Assembly (NCBI GenBank): GCA_965203565.1
Contig: OZ241896.1
Location: 3,596,001-3,660,000, forward strand
DNA from: JAAXGX01 sp965203565
GTDB lineage: Bacteria > Acidobacteriota > Vicinamibacteria > Vicinamibacterales > UBA8438
Direction: 5' to 3'
DNA: 64,000 nt
The notes below the pieces were generated by a model. That model saw only the letters and a program-made list of their open reading frames with translations. It was not told the DNA's origin and made no database searches. The translations under genes were made by a program, and so were the position numbers. Shown here piece after piece: positions 23,541 through 31,731 of this stretch; positions within the stretch are counted from its first letter, which is position 1, and every line of letters begins with the position of its first letter.

Positions 23541-24090
23541 CGCGCCCCGCGCGAACCTCGGGCTCCGGAGCCCGGGCGCCGCCGTCCCGTGCTAGACTGG
23601 CTGCAATCACTTAGCGGCTGGGGTAGGGCCCAATAGTCGCGGTGTGTCCTGGCGGGCGGCCCTTCACGTCCGCGGCTTTTCTCAGCCCGCGCGACCCTGG
23701 GCATTCCCTTCGGCTGAACGGCGGCGCGCCGGGTTCCGCTCCGGCGCCCCGCGCGAACCTCGGGCTCCGGAGCCCGGGGCGGGCCGCTCTGCAGGGCGGG
23801 TGGTATGATCCGCGTGAGCCCGCGCGACTGGCGGCGCGGCGCCTATAGGCGCGCGGGCCTCAGCATGGGCGCCGCGCAGCTCATGCACATTCCCTTCGGC
23901 TTCGGCCCGGCCGCACGTCGCGCCCCGGCGCGAACCTCGGGCTCCGGAGCCCGGGCGGCCGTGCGCCGGCGCCCGTGCTACACTGCCGTCACGGTCGGCG
24001 CGACTGGATCGGGGTCCTATAGGCGCGCAGGTCGTCAGCGGCGGCGCCCCGACGCACGCTGCACATTCCTTTCTGGGAGCCCGGGCGGCC
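23541..24090 (+). repeat. Three degenerate tandem units of about 180-200 bp with palindrome and -10-like box
   Basis: Each unit contains CGCGAACCTCGG, running into the perfect 14 bp palindrome GGGCTCCGGAGCCC (23560, 23762, 23939). A TANNNT box follows 33-42 bp after the palindrome start (TAGACT 23593, TATGAT 23804, TACACT 23979). In the later units CCTATAGGCGCGC comes next, and each unit ends near GCATTCCCTTC or a variant. A partial fourth palindrome lies at about 24074. No protein-coding frame is shared by the units. The gene-free stretch runs on to 24464. Confidence 0.65.
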
Positions 24091-24295
24091 GACGTCCTGA
24101 TCGCCTTCCCTTCGCTCTGCAGGGGCTGCATGAACATGCATTCCGCCGCTGACTTTCGCTCTCCGGACTGCATATCGGCGCTTCGCGGGGCGAAGGTCGG
24201 CCGCGCTTCGCGGGCGGCGATGGTGCGGGGCGGGCGGGAAACCGTCAACGAATCCGGGGCGGAACGGGCCGGCGGGCCTGCTCCGGACCCTGCGG

Positions 24296-24332
24296 CGTGC
24301 GGGTTACCATAATTTCCATTATCGGACGCACG
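24296..24332. promoter_or_regulatory. AT-rich interrupted dyad
   Basis: CGTGCG/CGCACG outer arms and ATAAT-TTCC-ATTAT inner arms form an interrupted palindrome. It is the only AT-rich spot in a very GC-rich stretch. It could be an operator or promoter core, but no gene is clearly served by it. Confidence 0.3.
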
Positions 24333-24464
24333 GCGGGAAAGTGAGCGGCCCGGCCGCTTGCGCCGCCGGGCCGCTCGGCTGCGGGCGCGAAAGCGGCCGC
24401 AACTACCTACACGTTTCAATCCAACACTCCGCGCGGACGCGCGAAGCGACTTGAACGCGCCAGC

Positions 24465-24686
24465 CTACCACGGCCGGCCGTCGCCGTTCCGGAGCGGGTC
24501 GGCCGGCTGCGGCCGCTCCAAGTGGTCCAGCGCCGCCCGGCGCGCCTTCCGCAACAGAAACCGAACCGGCCGGGCCAGCGATGCGCCGCAGCCGGCGCAC
24601 GTCGGCTGACGCTCAAGCGCCGCCAGCGATGCGCGCCGCCCGCAAGCGCACTCGATCCAGGTTTCAGGTTCGGGCCGGTCGGCCAT
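24465..24686 (-). CDS. Small zinc-ribbon protein
   Basis: A 73-residue protein with a compact zinc-ribbon: WIECACGRRA (CxC) then PTCAGCGASL (CxxC), followed by a basic helix FLLRKARRAALDHL. Proteins of this size with two Cys pairs usually bind zinc structurally and may bind nucleic acid or a partner. The ATG at 24686 abuts the stop of a decayed paralogue (24687-24873). The minus-strand orientation opposes its neighbours. Confidence 0.45.
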   Translation of the reverse strand: MADRPEPETWIECACGRRASLAALERQPTCAGCGASLARPVRFLLRKARRAALDHLERPQPADPLRNGDGRPW

Positions 24687-24873
24687 TCAGGAAGGGCGCG
24701 GCCGGGCGAGCCGCTCAAACACGCCGGCGGCGCGCGCGTCCATCGCAATCGACACGGCCGCGACCAGCGAAGCGCCGCAGCCGGCGCACGTCGGCTCGGC
24801 GTCGGCCGCGTCCGGCATCGGCTGCGCCCGGCCGCACGCGCACTCGATCCAAACTTCGGGTTCGAACCACAGT
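24687..24873 (-). pseudogene. Decayed zinc-ribbon paralogue
   Basis: On the minus strand EPEVWIECACGR appears in one frame, and after a shift AEPTCAGCGASLVAAV appears in another, matching the two halves of the zinc-ribbon protein at 24465-24686. The frames do not join, so this is a broken duplicate. A third trace (CACGRSLEVEIWIA) occurs near 25000-25040 on the same strand. Confidence 0.45.
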
Positions 24874-25096
24874 CAGGTCGGCCACGTCGCCTGCTCCATA
24901 CACCTTCCGCGCACGCCGTTCGAGAGCTGGCAGCCAGCTACGGCCTGAACAGGCCGGCCGGTTGCGCGTCGGCCGCGATCCATATCTCCACTTCGAGCGA
25001 CCGTCCGCACGCGCACGCCGGCGCGTCGGCCACGTCCGCGGCGGCGGCAGGCGCCGCGTCCGGGACCGGCCGCAGGCCGGAGCGGTCCGGCGCGGC

Positions 25097-25102
25097 TAGA
25101 AT
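25097..25102 (+). promoter_or_regulatory. -10-like TAGAAT giving a probable leaderless start
   Basis: TAGAAT ends 7 bases before the ATG at 25110, so transcription would begin at or next to the start codon. This favours 25110 over the in-frame ATG at 25101, which overlaps the box. Confidence 0.45.
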
Positions 25103-25109
25103 GATCGCG

Positions 25110-26555
25110 ATGGCGGCCACCCCCCGGCGCACGCGGCGGCGGCCCTCGGCCCGGAGCAGACCGCGGCCGGCGCGCCGGCGGTGGGCGCTCCTCGTGATTG
25201 CGCCGGCGGCGGTCGCCGCGGGCGCGTGGGCGTTGCATGCGGCCGGAGCCTCCGGCGCCGGCCGGCCGCCGCAGGCCGTCCGCGCCTTGCGAGTCGAGGT
25301 CGTCCGCGAGCTGCCGCACGACCGGTCGGCCTACACCCAGGGCCTGCTCTGGTGGGACGGGCGCCTCTACGAGAGCACCGGCCGGTACGGCGAGTCGACC
25401 CTCCGCCGCATCGATCCGGCGACCGGGGCGGTCGAGCAGCGGATCGACCTCTCGCCGGCCTTCTTCGGGGAAGGGCTGGCGCGGTCGGGCCGCCGGCTGA
25501 TCCTGCTGACCTGGAAGGCCGAACGCGCGCTGGCGTACGACCTCGGCACGTTCGAGTTCGTGCGGGCGTTCCGCTACCGGGGCGAAGGGTGGGGGCTGTG
25601 CCACGATGGGACGCGCTTCGTCATGAGCGACGGGTCGGACGTGCTGACGTTCCGCGATCCGGAGTCGTTCGCGCCGGCCGGCAGCGTCCGCGTCACGCTG
25701 CGGGGGCGGCCCCAGGACCGGCTGAACGAGCTGGAGTGCGTCGACGGGGCGGTCTACGCGAACGTCTGGCAGGAGGAGTACATCGTCCGGATCGACCCGG
25801 CCACCGGGCGGGTCACCCACCAGATAGACGCCGCCGGCCTCCTGTCGCGCACCGAAGCCCGCGGCGTCGACGTGCTCAACGGGATCGCCCACGACCCGGA
25901 CGCCGGCGCCTTCTACCTCACCGGCAAGTGGTGGCCGAAGATGTTCGAGGTCCGGTTCGCGCCGGCGCGCGCGTCGCAATCGCAGGAGACCCCCTCTCCC
26001 GTTCCCGCCGGATGGAGGGTCGATGGCGCGATGCTGTCGCCGCATTGCTTCGTCTACGAAGGTCCGTCGAGCGATCGCTTCCAGGCGGTGGCCGAGAGGT
26101 TCTCCCTCCAGGACTACGACGAGTTCTCGCGCGACACCGGCCGCTACTTCGGCGAGCCGATCCCGGTGGAGCGCGGTACGGGCGTCCGCCTCTGGGCGTG
26201 GGTTGACGACTGCGCCGTCGATCCGTCGGAGGTGCGGACAGCAGGTTCGACGATCGTGCAGGAGGAGAAGACGCCGTTCGAGACGGTCGAGCACGTCTAT
26301 GCGCTCCTGGCGGAGGTCCCCCGAGAGCTCTGCCGGCGTCTCGCCCCCAACCTGCCCGCCGCATGCCGCGAAGCCTGGCTCGTCCGCGCCGGCGCACTCG
26401 GCGGCGGCTCCCTGGGCTTCTGGGGCGGCTACAACGTCTACGGTCTGTTCGAGGCGGAAGGCGGCGGCGGCGTGATCGTCCCGCTCAAGAACTTCCGGAC
26501 GGAGGACGCCGCCCGGAGTTTTCTCGCGGCGAGTCGCGGCGTGAAGCGCCGATGA
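25110..26555 (+). CDS. Glutaminyl-peptide cyclotransferase (beta-propeller type) with extra C-terminal domain
   Basis: A 481-residue protein. A basic N-terminus and hydrophobic segment (WALLVIAPAAVAAGAWAL) suggest a signal anchor. Residues about 65-300 match bacterial glutaminyl cyclases of the YD/NHL-like propeller type: ELPHDRSAYTQGLLWWDGRL, then YESTGRYGESTLR, KAERALAYDL, RLNELECVDGAVYANVWQEE, IVRIDPATGRV and GIAHDPDAGAFYLTGKWWPK. They form N-terminal pyroglutamate on exported proteins. The family usually ends near GKWWPKMFEV; here about 190 further residues follow (DGAMLSPHCFVYEGPSSDRF onward, ending in a GGYNVYGLFEAEGG region) that I do not recognise. No frameshift is visible at the join. 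TAGAAT 7 bases upstream suggests a leaderless mRNA. Confidence 0.82.
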   Translation: MAATPRRTRRRPSARSRPRPARRRWALLVIAPAAVAAGAWALHAAGASGAGRPPQAVRALRVEVVRELPHDRSAYTQGLLWWDGRLYESTGRYGESTLRRIDPATGAVEQRIDLSPAFFGEGLARSGRRLILLTWKAERALAYDLGTFEFVRAFRYRGEGWGLCHDGTRFVMSDGSDVLTFRDPESFAPAGSVRVTLRGRPQDRLNELECVDGAVYANVWQEEYIVRIDPATGRVTHQIDAAGLLSRTEARGVDVLNGIAHDPDAGAFYLTGKWWPKMFEVRFAPARASQSQETPSPVPAGWRVDGAMLSPHCFVYEGPSSDRFQAVAERFSLQDYDEFSRDTGRYFGEPIPVERGTGVRLWAWVDDCAVDPSEVRTAGSTIVQEEKTPFETVEHVYALLAEVPRELCRRLAPNLPAACREAWLVRAGALGGGSLGFWGGYNVYGLFEAEGGGGVIVPLKNFRTEDAARSFLAASRGVKRR

Positions 26556-26607
26556 CGCTCTCCGGAGATCGGCGTCGATCAGGAACCGCCTGCGCCCGCG
26601 CATCGCG

Positions 26608-27093
26608 ATGAAACGGCACGCCAGCCTCGTCCCGCTCTCCCGCGATCACCACCGCGGGCTGGTGATGGCCCAGCGTCTGATTCTGGGACGGTCGACGAAC
26701 CCGCGGGACGACTGGCCGGCGGGCCGCGCGCAGCAGGCGGCGCGCCTCGTCAAGTTCTTCGAGACCGACCTCCGGCCGCACTTCGAGGCGGAGGAGGCCC
26801 ACGTCTTTCCCGCCGCGGCCCGGGCGTTGCCCGACGGCGGCCGCAGGACGCGGGCGCTGATCGCCGAGCACGAGACCATGCGGGCGATGATCCGCGAGCT
26901 GGCCGGCGATCCGGCCTCCCGGTTGGACGAGCGGCTGATCGCCTTCGGCGAGCTGCTCAGGGCGCACATCCACGCCGAGGAGCGCGAGCTCTTCCAGCAG
27001 ATGCAGGCCGCCTGCGATCCGAAGACGCTCGAGACGCTCGGGACCCGGCTCGCCGCGCGCGGCGGGACGTGCGATTCCGCTTCCGCCCCATGA
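26608..27093 (+). CDS. Hemerythrin HHE-domain protein
   Basis: A 161-residue cytosolic di-iron protein of the hemerythrin-like family, usually linked to oxygen, NO or iron sensing or repair. Iron-ligand motifs in order: LSRDHHRGL, RPHFEAEEAHVF, IAEHETMRAM and LRAHIHAEERELF. The pattern H...HxxxE...H...HxxxE is complete. The ATG lies 52 bp after the glutaminyl cyclase stop on the same strand, so the two may share a transcript. Downstream, 27094-27250 holds no gene before an IS21 remnant. Confidence 0.88.
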   Translation: MKRHASLVPLSRDHHRGLVMAQRLILGRSTNPRDDWPAGRAQQAARLVKFFETDLRPHFEAEEAHVFPAAARALPDGGRRTRALIAEHETMRAMIRELAGDPASRLDERLIAFGELLRAHIHAEERELFQQMQAACDPKTLETLGTRLAARGGTCDSASAP

Positions 27094-27250
27094 CGCTCCC
27101 CGGCGGCCCCGCGGACAAGCTCGGCAACCGGCTATCTGGACGCTGCGCGCCGGCGACTCATCCGAGGAACGCTGGTCTCCCGGCCGGCGGCGGAGACGTT
27201 GCTGTCCCGGCTGGGAGAGACGGTGACCGAGAGCGTCCTGACCGGAAAAA

Positions 27251-27832
27251 GCGGTCGATGACTGCGGCGGTTGCGGTCGGGTCGAGGAAGACTTCGGACC
27301 AGCACGCGAACGGCGGATTCGTCGTCACCACGAGCCGCCAGCCCTGCAGAGCCGTCGCCTCGGCCGCAGCCCGTCCCCGGCCCGCCAACACCTGCTTGAC
27401 GGCCAGAGAGGTGTTGTCCAGCACGACGCGGCCCGTGACGCCCCCGAAATACTGAAACGCCGACGCGATGCCGTCGAGCAGCGACTCGACCCGCTCGACC
27501 GGATACGCTCCGGTGCTGCAACCGCCGCGCAATCTCCCCTTCGCCACGCCTTCCACCAGATGCAGTGGGGGATCTCGGCCCACTGCCCACTGGGACATCC
27601 TGGTCTCCCAACTGCTCAGCAGCCCGTGGTGGAACCCCGCGTCGTACCGAGAGCGGCGAGGCGCCCGGCTGACAAGGCGTGAGGAGGGCGCATATTGGGC
27701 ATACGCAACCGACGAACAACGCCGTCAGGCGGGATGCATCGCTGCTCGAATGCAGCGGGGACCTCCGCCACGGGCTGTCAGGAGGTCCCTTTTCAACTGG
27801 CCACGGGAGTTCCTTTCATGTTGCCGTTACCG
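27251..27832 (-). mobile_element. Internally deleted IS21 derivative (reverse orientation) with nested miniature element
   Basis: Reading the minus strand from 27832: the IS21 left terminus, then (after the nested element) the start of istA (QWA...GDCAAVAA-like), a jump to AYPVERVESLLDGIASAFQY, then FGGVTGRVVLDNTSLAVKQV. It jumps again to AAAEATALQGWRL, and then to the istB piece VVTTNPPFACWSEVFLDP before ending near 27251. At least three internal deletions have joined distant parts of istA and istB, and the right end is missing. It cannot encode transposition proteins. Confidence 0.85.
27620..27777 (+). mobile_element. Miniature inverted-repeat element, copy 3
   Basis: 158 bp, starting CAGCCCGTGGTGGAA and ending CCGCCACGGGCTG, flanked by TCAG on both sides (27616-27619 and 27778-27781). 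It is inserted into the terminal region of the deleted IS21 derivative. In the intact IS21 this target reads CTGCTCAG followed by GGGGTCCC, so the empty site can be reconstructed. Confidence 0.87.
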
Positions 27833-27898
27833 CGTTCCAGCCGGCGACCCGTGACGCAGGATCTCGCGCGGCTGGAGCGGCATCTTTCTTGCTGGGAT

Positions 27899-28339
27899 AT
27901 GGATGTGGACTGGACGATGATTGGCGGGTTCGTCGCGCTGGCGGCGTTGATGGTCGGACTGTTCCGCGACGTCAAGGGCGACGTCCGCGACCTGAGGCGG
28001 GACGTCGGCGAGCTCAGGAACGACAACCGGGAGCTCAGGCGCGACTTCGAAGGCTTGCGCGCCGAGACCCGCCAAGGGCTCGAGGACCTGCGCGCCGAGA
28101 CCCGTCAATGGGTCGAAGACCTGCGCGCCGAGACCCGCCAAGGGCTCGAAGAGCTGCGTACCGAGCTCCGTCAGGCGATTGAAGATCTGCGTACCGAAGT
28201 CCGTCAATGGGTCGACGATCTGCGCACCGAGACCCGCGAAGCGCACGCGCAGACCGGGAAGCGGATCGACGACGTGCACGCGACGTTGCTCGCCATCGTC
28301 CCACGCGCGGCGGCCGAGCCGGCCGACCCCCGGTCGTAG
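27899..28339 (+). CDS. Small membrane-anchored coiled-coil protein with 11-residue repeats
   Basis: A 146-residue protein. One N-terminal membrane helix (MIGGFVALAALMVGLF) is followed by a long, highly charged helix built of repeated 11-residue units of the type LRAETRQGLED or LRTEVRQWVDD (about six), typical of extended coiled coils. The DNA repeats are near-identical, so copy number may vary. The ATG at 27899 begins MDVDWTMIGG; a GTG at 27851 could add 16 residues. An IS21 remnant ends 66 bp upstream. Such proteins often act as scaffolds or DUF1640-like membrane coiled coils; no function is assigned. Confidence 0.6.
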   Translation: MDVDWTMIGGFVALAALMVGLFRDVKGDVRDLRRDVGELRNDNRELRRDFEGLRAETRQGLEDLRAETRQWVEDLRAETRQGLEELRTELRQAIEDLRTEVRQWVDDLRTETREAHAQTGKRIDDVHATLLAIVPRAAAEPADPRS

Positions 28340-28427
28340 CCGCGCCATCGACGGGCAAGCGTCGATCGTTCACCGTTTTGAGTCAACCTGCCTCGAAACC
28401 GAACCTACCCCCAAACCGCTTGAATTA

Positions 28428-30176
28428 TCAACGTTCTGTTCTCCCCGCCCCTCGAGCTGCCCCTGACCGGTTCGTCACCAGCGCCACCCGATGCAGCCAG
28501 GCCGGATCGGGGTCCAGGAACGTACGAAGGGTCAGTCCCCCGGTGTCCAGGTACGTGATCCGCCCCAGCCGTTCCAGCGGCGCGCCGTCGGCTTCCAGCT
28601 GGTCGGCGTCCGTTTCGGGAAGCACGCAGAGGACGCGGGCCGGGCCGCCGAGGAAGTCGGACGCGGCCTCGAGGGTGGGAAGGTCCACGGCGGGGCGGCG
28701 CGTGTAGAACGGCAGGTTGCGGTGGAAGGCGGCGCGGCGGCCGTGGCGGACGTCTTCGCCGTCTACACCGGCGGTGGCGGCGGAGGCGATCATCGCGGTC
28801 ATCCGTTCGACAGGCGCGGGGCCGGGGGTGGCGAGGACGACGTAATGGGCGGTCAGGATGACGACTATCGACGCGGCGGCGAGCGCAGGGGGCGTCCAGC
28901 GGGGGCGGGCGGCGGTGAGGCAGACGGCCAGGCCGGCGGCCGTCACTGCGGCGGCGGCGGCGGCGACGGTGGGCGGGTCCCAGTCGACCAGCAGCGGGCG
29001 GGCGCGGTGCGTCAGGACGCCGAGCAGGACGACGGTCGCGCCGGCCACCGCGGTGCAGGCGGCCAGAAGCGGGTCGCGTGGGGCGGCGGCGCGGGCCGTC
29101 AGGCGGTCGCGGATCGCGGCGGCGAGCAGGACGGCGAGCGGAACCGTCACCGGGAGGACGTACCGGGGCTGCTTGCCGACCGAGAGGGAATGGAAGAGCA
29201 GGGGGGCGAGCGCCCACCAGGCGAGCCGCACGGTGGCGGCGTCGGGGCGGCGCGGTCCTGCGGCGCGGACGAACCGGCGGAGCGCCGGGAGCCAGAGCGC
29301 CATGTACGGCGACCACGGGAGCATCCCGCCGGCCACTATCGGCGCGTAGTACCACCAGGGTCGGGGGTCGTTGTAGCGCGCGGTGGCGAACCGTTCGACG
29401 TTTTCGGCGATGAAGAACCGGTCGAGGTAGGCCGGGCCGTGCACGGCGGTCATCGCGGTGAACCAGGGGGCGGCCACCGCCAGGAACGCGAGCGCCGCCA
29501 GCGCGCACTGGCCGGGGCGCAGCCGCAGCCGGGAGCGGCCGGTGGCGTGCTCCCAGGCGGCGAGCGGCGCGACCACCAGCACGGGCAGCGCCAGGCCGAT
29601 CGGCCCTTTCGTCAGCACGCCTGCGCCGGCCGCCGCCGCGGCGGCGATCAGCCACCGGCTTGCATCGGGGGCGCCGCTCGGGTCCGGTCCGCCCGCGGCC
29701 GGTCCGTCGTCCAGGCAGGCCCGCGCCGCGCACAAGGTGGCCAGGGCGACGAACAGAGCCAGCGGCAGGTCGGGCAGCGCCTGCCGCGCCATCGCGGCGC
29801 AGGCGAAGCTGGTGGCGGTGATCAGGCCGGCGAGCAGGCCGGTCGGCTCGTCGAACCAGCGGCGGGCGGCGCAGAAGGCGAGCAGGACGAGTCCGAGCCC
29901 CGCCAGCGCGGACGGCAGGCGCGCCGCCGCTTCGCCGACGCCGGCCGCGCGATAAGCGGCGGCGGCCAGCCAGTAGTACAGGACCGGCTTCTCGAAACGG
30001 TGGGCGTAGTTGAAGTGCGGCGTCAGCCAGTCGCCGCTCTCGACCATCTCGCGGGCGGCCTCGGCGTAGAACCCTTCGTCCGAATCGGCGATCGCCGGCC
30101 GCCCCAGGCCGGCGAAGAAGGCGAGGAGGCAGACGCCGGCCAGAAGAAGCGCGGCGCGCGGCGCGGCGGGAGCCAT
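28428..30176 (-). CDS. ArnT-like membrane glycosyltransferase (GT83/PMT superfamily)
   Basis: A 582-residue multi-pass membrane protein. The N-terminal helix is followed by ADSDEGFYAEAAREMVESGD then WLTPHFNY, the first periplasmic loop typical of ArnT/PMT enzymes that use lipid-linked sugars (DE motif). KPVLYYWLAAAAY and about ten further hydrophobic segments follow. The C-terminal soluble part carries FYTRRPAVDLPTLEA and ends near FLDPDPAWLHRVALVTNR. Its role is probably transfer of a sugar to lipid A or another envelope acceptor; the substrate is not predictable. The start at 30176 overlaps the stop of the upstream symporter gene by one base, so the two are co-expressed. Confidence 0.82.
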   Translation of the reverse strand: MAPAAPRAALLLAGVCLLAFFAGLGRPAIADSDEGFYAEAAREMVESGDWLTPHFNYAHRFEKPVLYYWLAAAAYRAAGVGEAAARLPSALAGLGLVLLAFCAARRWFDEPTGLLAGLITATSFACAAMARQALPDLPLALFVALATLCAARACLDDGPAAGGPDPSGAPDASRWLIAAAAAAGAGVLTKGPIGLALPVLVVAPLAAWEHATGRSRLRLRPGQCALAALAFLAVAAPWFTAMTAVHGPAYLDRFFIAENVERFATARYNDPRPWWYYAPIVAGGMLPWSPYMALWLPALRRFVRAAGPRRPDAATVRLAWWALAPLLFHSLSVGKQPRYVLPVTVPLAVLLAAAIRDRLTARAAAPRDPLLAACTAVAGATVVLLGVLTHRARPLLVDWDPPTVAAAAAAVTAAGLAVCLTAARPRWTPPALAAASIVVILTAHYVVLATPGPAPVERMTAMIASAATAGVDGEDVRHGRRAAFHRNLPFYTRRPAVDLPTLEAASDFLGGPARVLCVLPETDADQLEADGAPLERLGRITYLDTGGLTLRTFLDPDPAWLHRVALVTNRSGAARGAGRTER

Positions 30177-31639
30177 CAGCCGGCGTCCGCGGCGGGCCGG
30201 GCGCTCGCGTCGGCCAGGCGCCGGTTGAAGATCCGCAGCAGGACCAGCGCCACGCCCCACTGCAGCAGGCAGGTCCCCAGGCTGTAGGTGCGGAGCGGGT
30301 TCCACCACGCCTCGGCGTCGTACACCGTGACCGACTGGTGGACCCACCAGCCGAACATCACCGCGAACTCGGCGGGCACCAGATACTTGAGCACCCACTC
30401 GTACAGCCGTCCCACCCGGAGGCTCCCGGCGCCGACGTTGACGAGCTCGGTGCGGAACCGCGCCTGCCCGTACCGCGTCGCCGCCAGCGACACGAACAGC
30501 CCGTTGATCATCAGCGCGAGTCCCCAGACCCAGTCCTGGTTCTCGAAGACGGCGAGGCTGGCCGCCGACGGCGCGCCGCAGACGACCGCCGCGCCGGCGA
30601 CCGTCCTGACCGCCGCGCGCCGCGGCATGCCGCCGTCGATCAGCGCCCGCGCCGCCAGCTCGATCATCGCGATCAGCGACGACAGGGCGGCGCAGAACAG
30701 CGCCAGGAAGAAGACCGGGAGGAAGACGCGTCCCGCCGGAACCTGTTCGAACAACTGGGGAATCCAGACGAACGTCAGCCCGACGTTGCCCGACGCCATC
30801 GCCTCCAGCGCGTCGGTGGTCGACAGGACGGCGAACGCGGTCGGCAGAATCGCCATGCCCGCCAGCAGCGACGCCACGTTGTTGCCGATCCCGATGGCGG
30901 CGGCGCTCGTGACGACGTCCTCGTCCCGCCGGACGTATATCGCATACGTCAGCAGCAGTCCCCAGCCGGCGCCGGTCGACCAGGCCGACTGCGTCAGCGC
31001 TTCGAGCCAAGTCCGATGGCTGGCGAGCGCCGACAGATCGGGCCGGAACAGGAACGCGAGCCCGCGCCCGGCGCCGTCGAGCGTGACGGCCCGCGCCGCC
31101 GCGACGGCGAGAAGCACGAACAGGGTCGGGATCAGCACGCGGTTCGCCCGTTCGACGCCGCCCGCGATGCCGCGCGCGACGATCGCCGCGCCCGCCGCGA
31201 CCGAGACGACGTGCAGCAGGATCGGCCGCCAGACCGACCGGCTGTAGTCCTCCCAGTACGCGGCGGCGTCGGCGCCGGGGACGCCGGCGAGGCTGGCGGT
31301 GAAGTACTGGAGCGTCCAGCCGGTGACGACCGCGTAGTAGAACATGATCATGGCCGTCGTCACGACCACGAAACCGCCCATCCAGGCGTGCCGGCGTCCG
31401 AGCAGGGCGCTGAACGCGCCGATCGGGCCGCGGCGGGCGCCTCGGCCGAGCCCGAACTCGGCGATCAGCAGCGGGAGCGACCACAGCACGAGGAAGAGCG
31501 CCCACGGGATCAGGAAGGCCGCGCCGCCGTTCTGCGCCGCGACGCGGGGAAACCGCCACAGGTTGCCGGTCCCCACGGCCATGCCGAGACCGGCGGCGAC
31601 GATCGCCCAGCGCGACGAGAACAGCTCGGGCCTGGCCAT
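30176..31639 (-). CDS. Sodium-dependent transporter, NSS/SNF (LeuT) family
   Basis: A 487-residue Na+-coupled amino-acid-type symporter. The signature of helix 1 is GLGMAVGTGNLWRFPRVAAQ followed by NGGAAFLIPW, the Na+ and substrate site of LeuT-fold NSS proteins. About 12 hydrophobic segments follow in the normal order. Length is typical (450-510). It is the first gene of a two-gene minus-strand operon, with the glycosyltransferase starting inside its stop codon. Substrate unknown. Confidence 0.9.
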   Translation of the reverse strand: MARPELFSSRWAIVAAGLGMAVGTGNLWRFPRVAAQNGGAAFLIPWALFLVLWSLPLLIAEFGLGRGARRGPIGAFSALLGRRHAWMGGFVVVTTAMIMFYYAVVTGWTLQYFTASLAGVPGADAAAYWEDYSRSVWRPILLHVVSVAAGAAIVARGIAGGVERANRVLIPTLFVLLAVAAARAVTLDGAGRGLAFLFRPDLSALASHRTWLEALTQSAWSTGAGWGLLLTYAIYVRRDEDVVTSAAAIGIGNNVASLLAGMAILPTAFAVLSTTDALEAMASGNVGLTFVWIPQLFEQVPAGRVFLPVFFLALFCAALSSLIAMIELAARALIDGGMPRRAAVRTVAGAAVVCGAPSAASLAVFENQDWVWGLALMINGLFVSLAATRYGQARFRTELVNVGAGSLRVGRLYEWVLKYLVPAEFAVMFGWWVHQSVTVYDAEAWWNPLRTYSLGTCLLQWGVALVLLRIFNRRLADASARPAADAG

Positions 31640-31676
31640 GGCTCCCGGGTGCGGGTCCAGTGTAGCAATTGCCGCA

Positions 31677-31706
31677 TTGCTATGAGTCGTATCAAGATTC
31701 TATACT
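31677..31706 (+). promoter_or_regulatory. Sigma70-type promoter for dnaJ-clpB
   Basis: TTGCTA (31677-31682) and TATACT (31701-31706) with an 18 bp spacer lie 26 bp before the CbpA/DnaJ start. The stretch is notably AT-rich for this genome. No CIRCE repeat is visible. Confidence 0.5.
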
Positions 31707-31731
31707 TGGACGGACGCAGGATTTAAGGCGC

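Noticed and set aside
24411..24450. GTTTCAATCCA...GCGAC resembles one end of a type I-C CRISPR repeat
   Set aside because: Only a single copy, no second repeat or spacer spacing on either side, and no cas genes in the window.
28428..31559. A single 1043-residue frame covering the glycosyltransferase and most of the symporter gene
   Set aside because: The upstream half is a shadow of the symporter; the real start is the ATG at 30176, overlapping the symporter stop.
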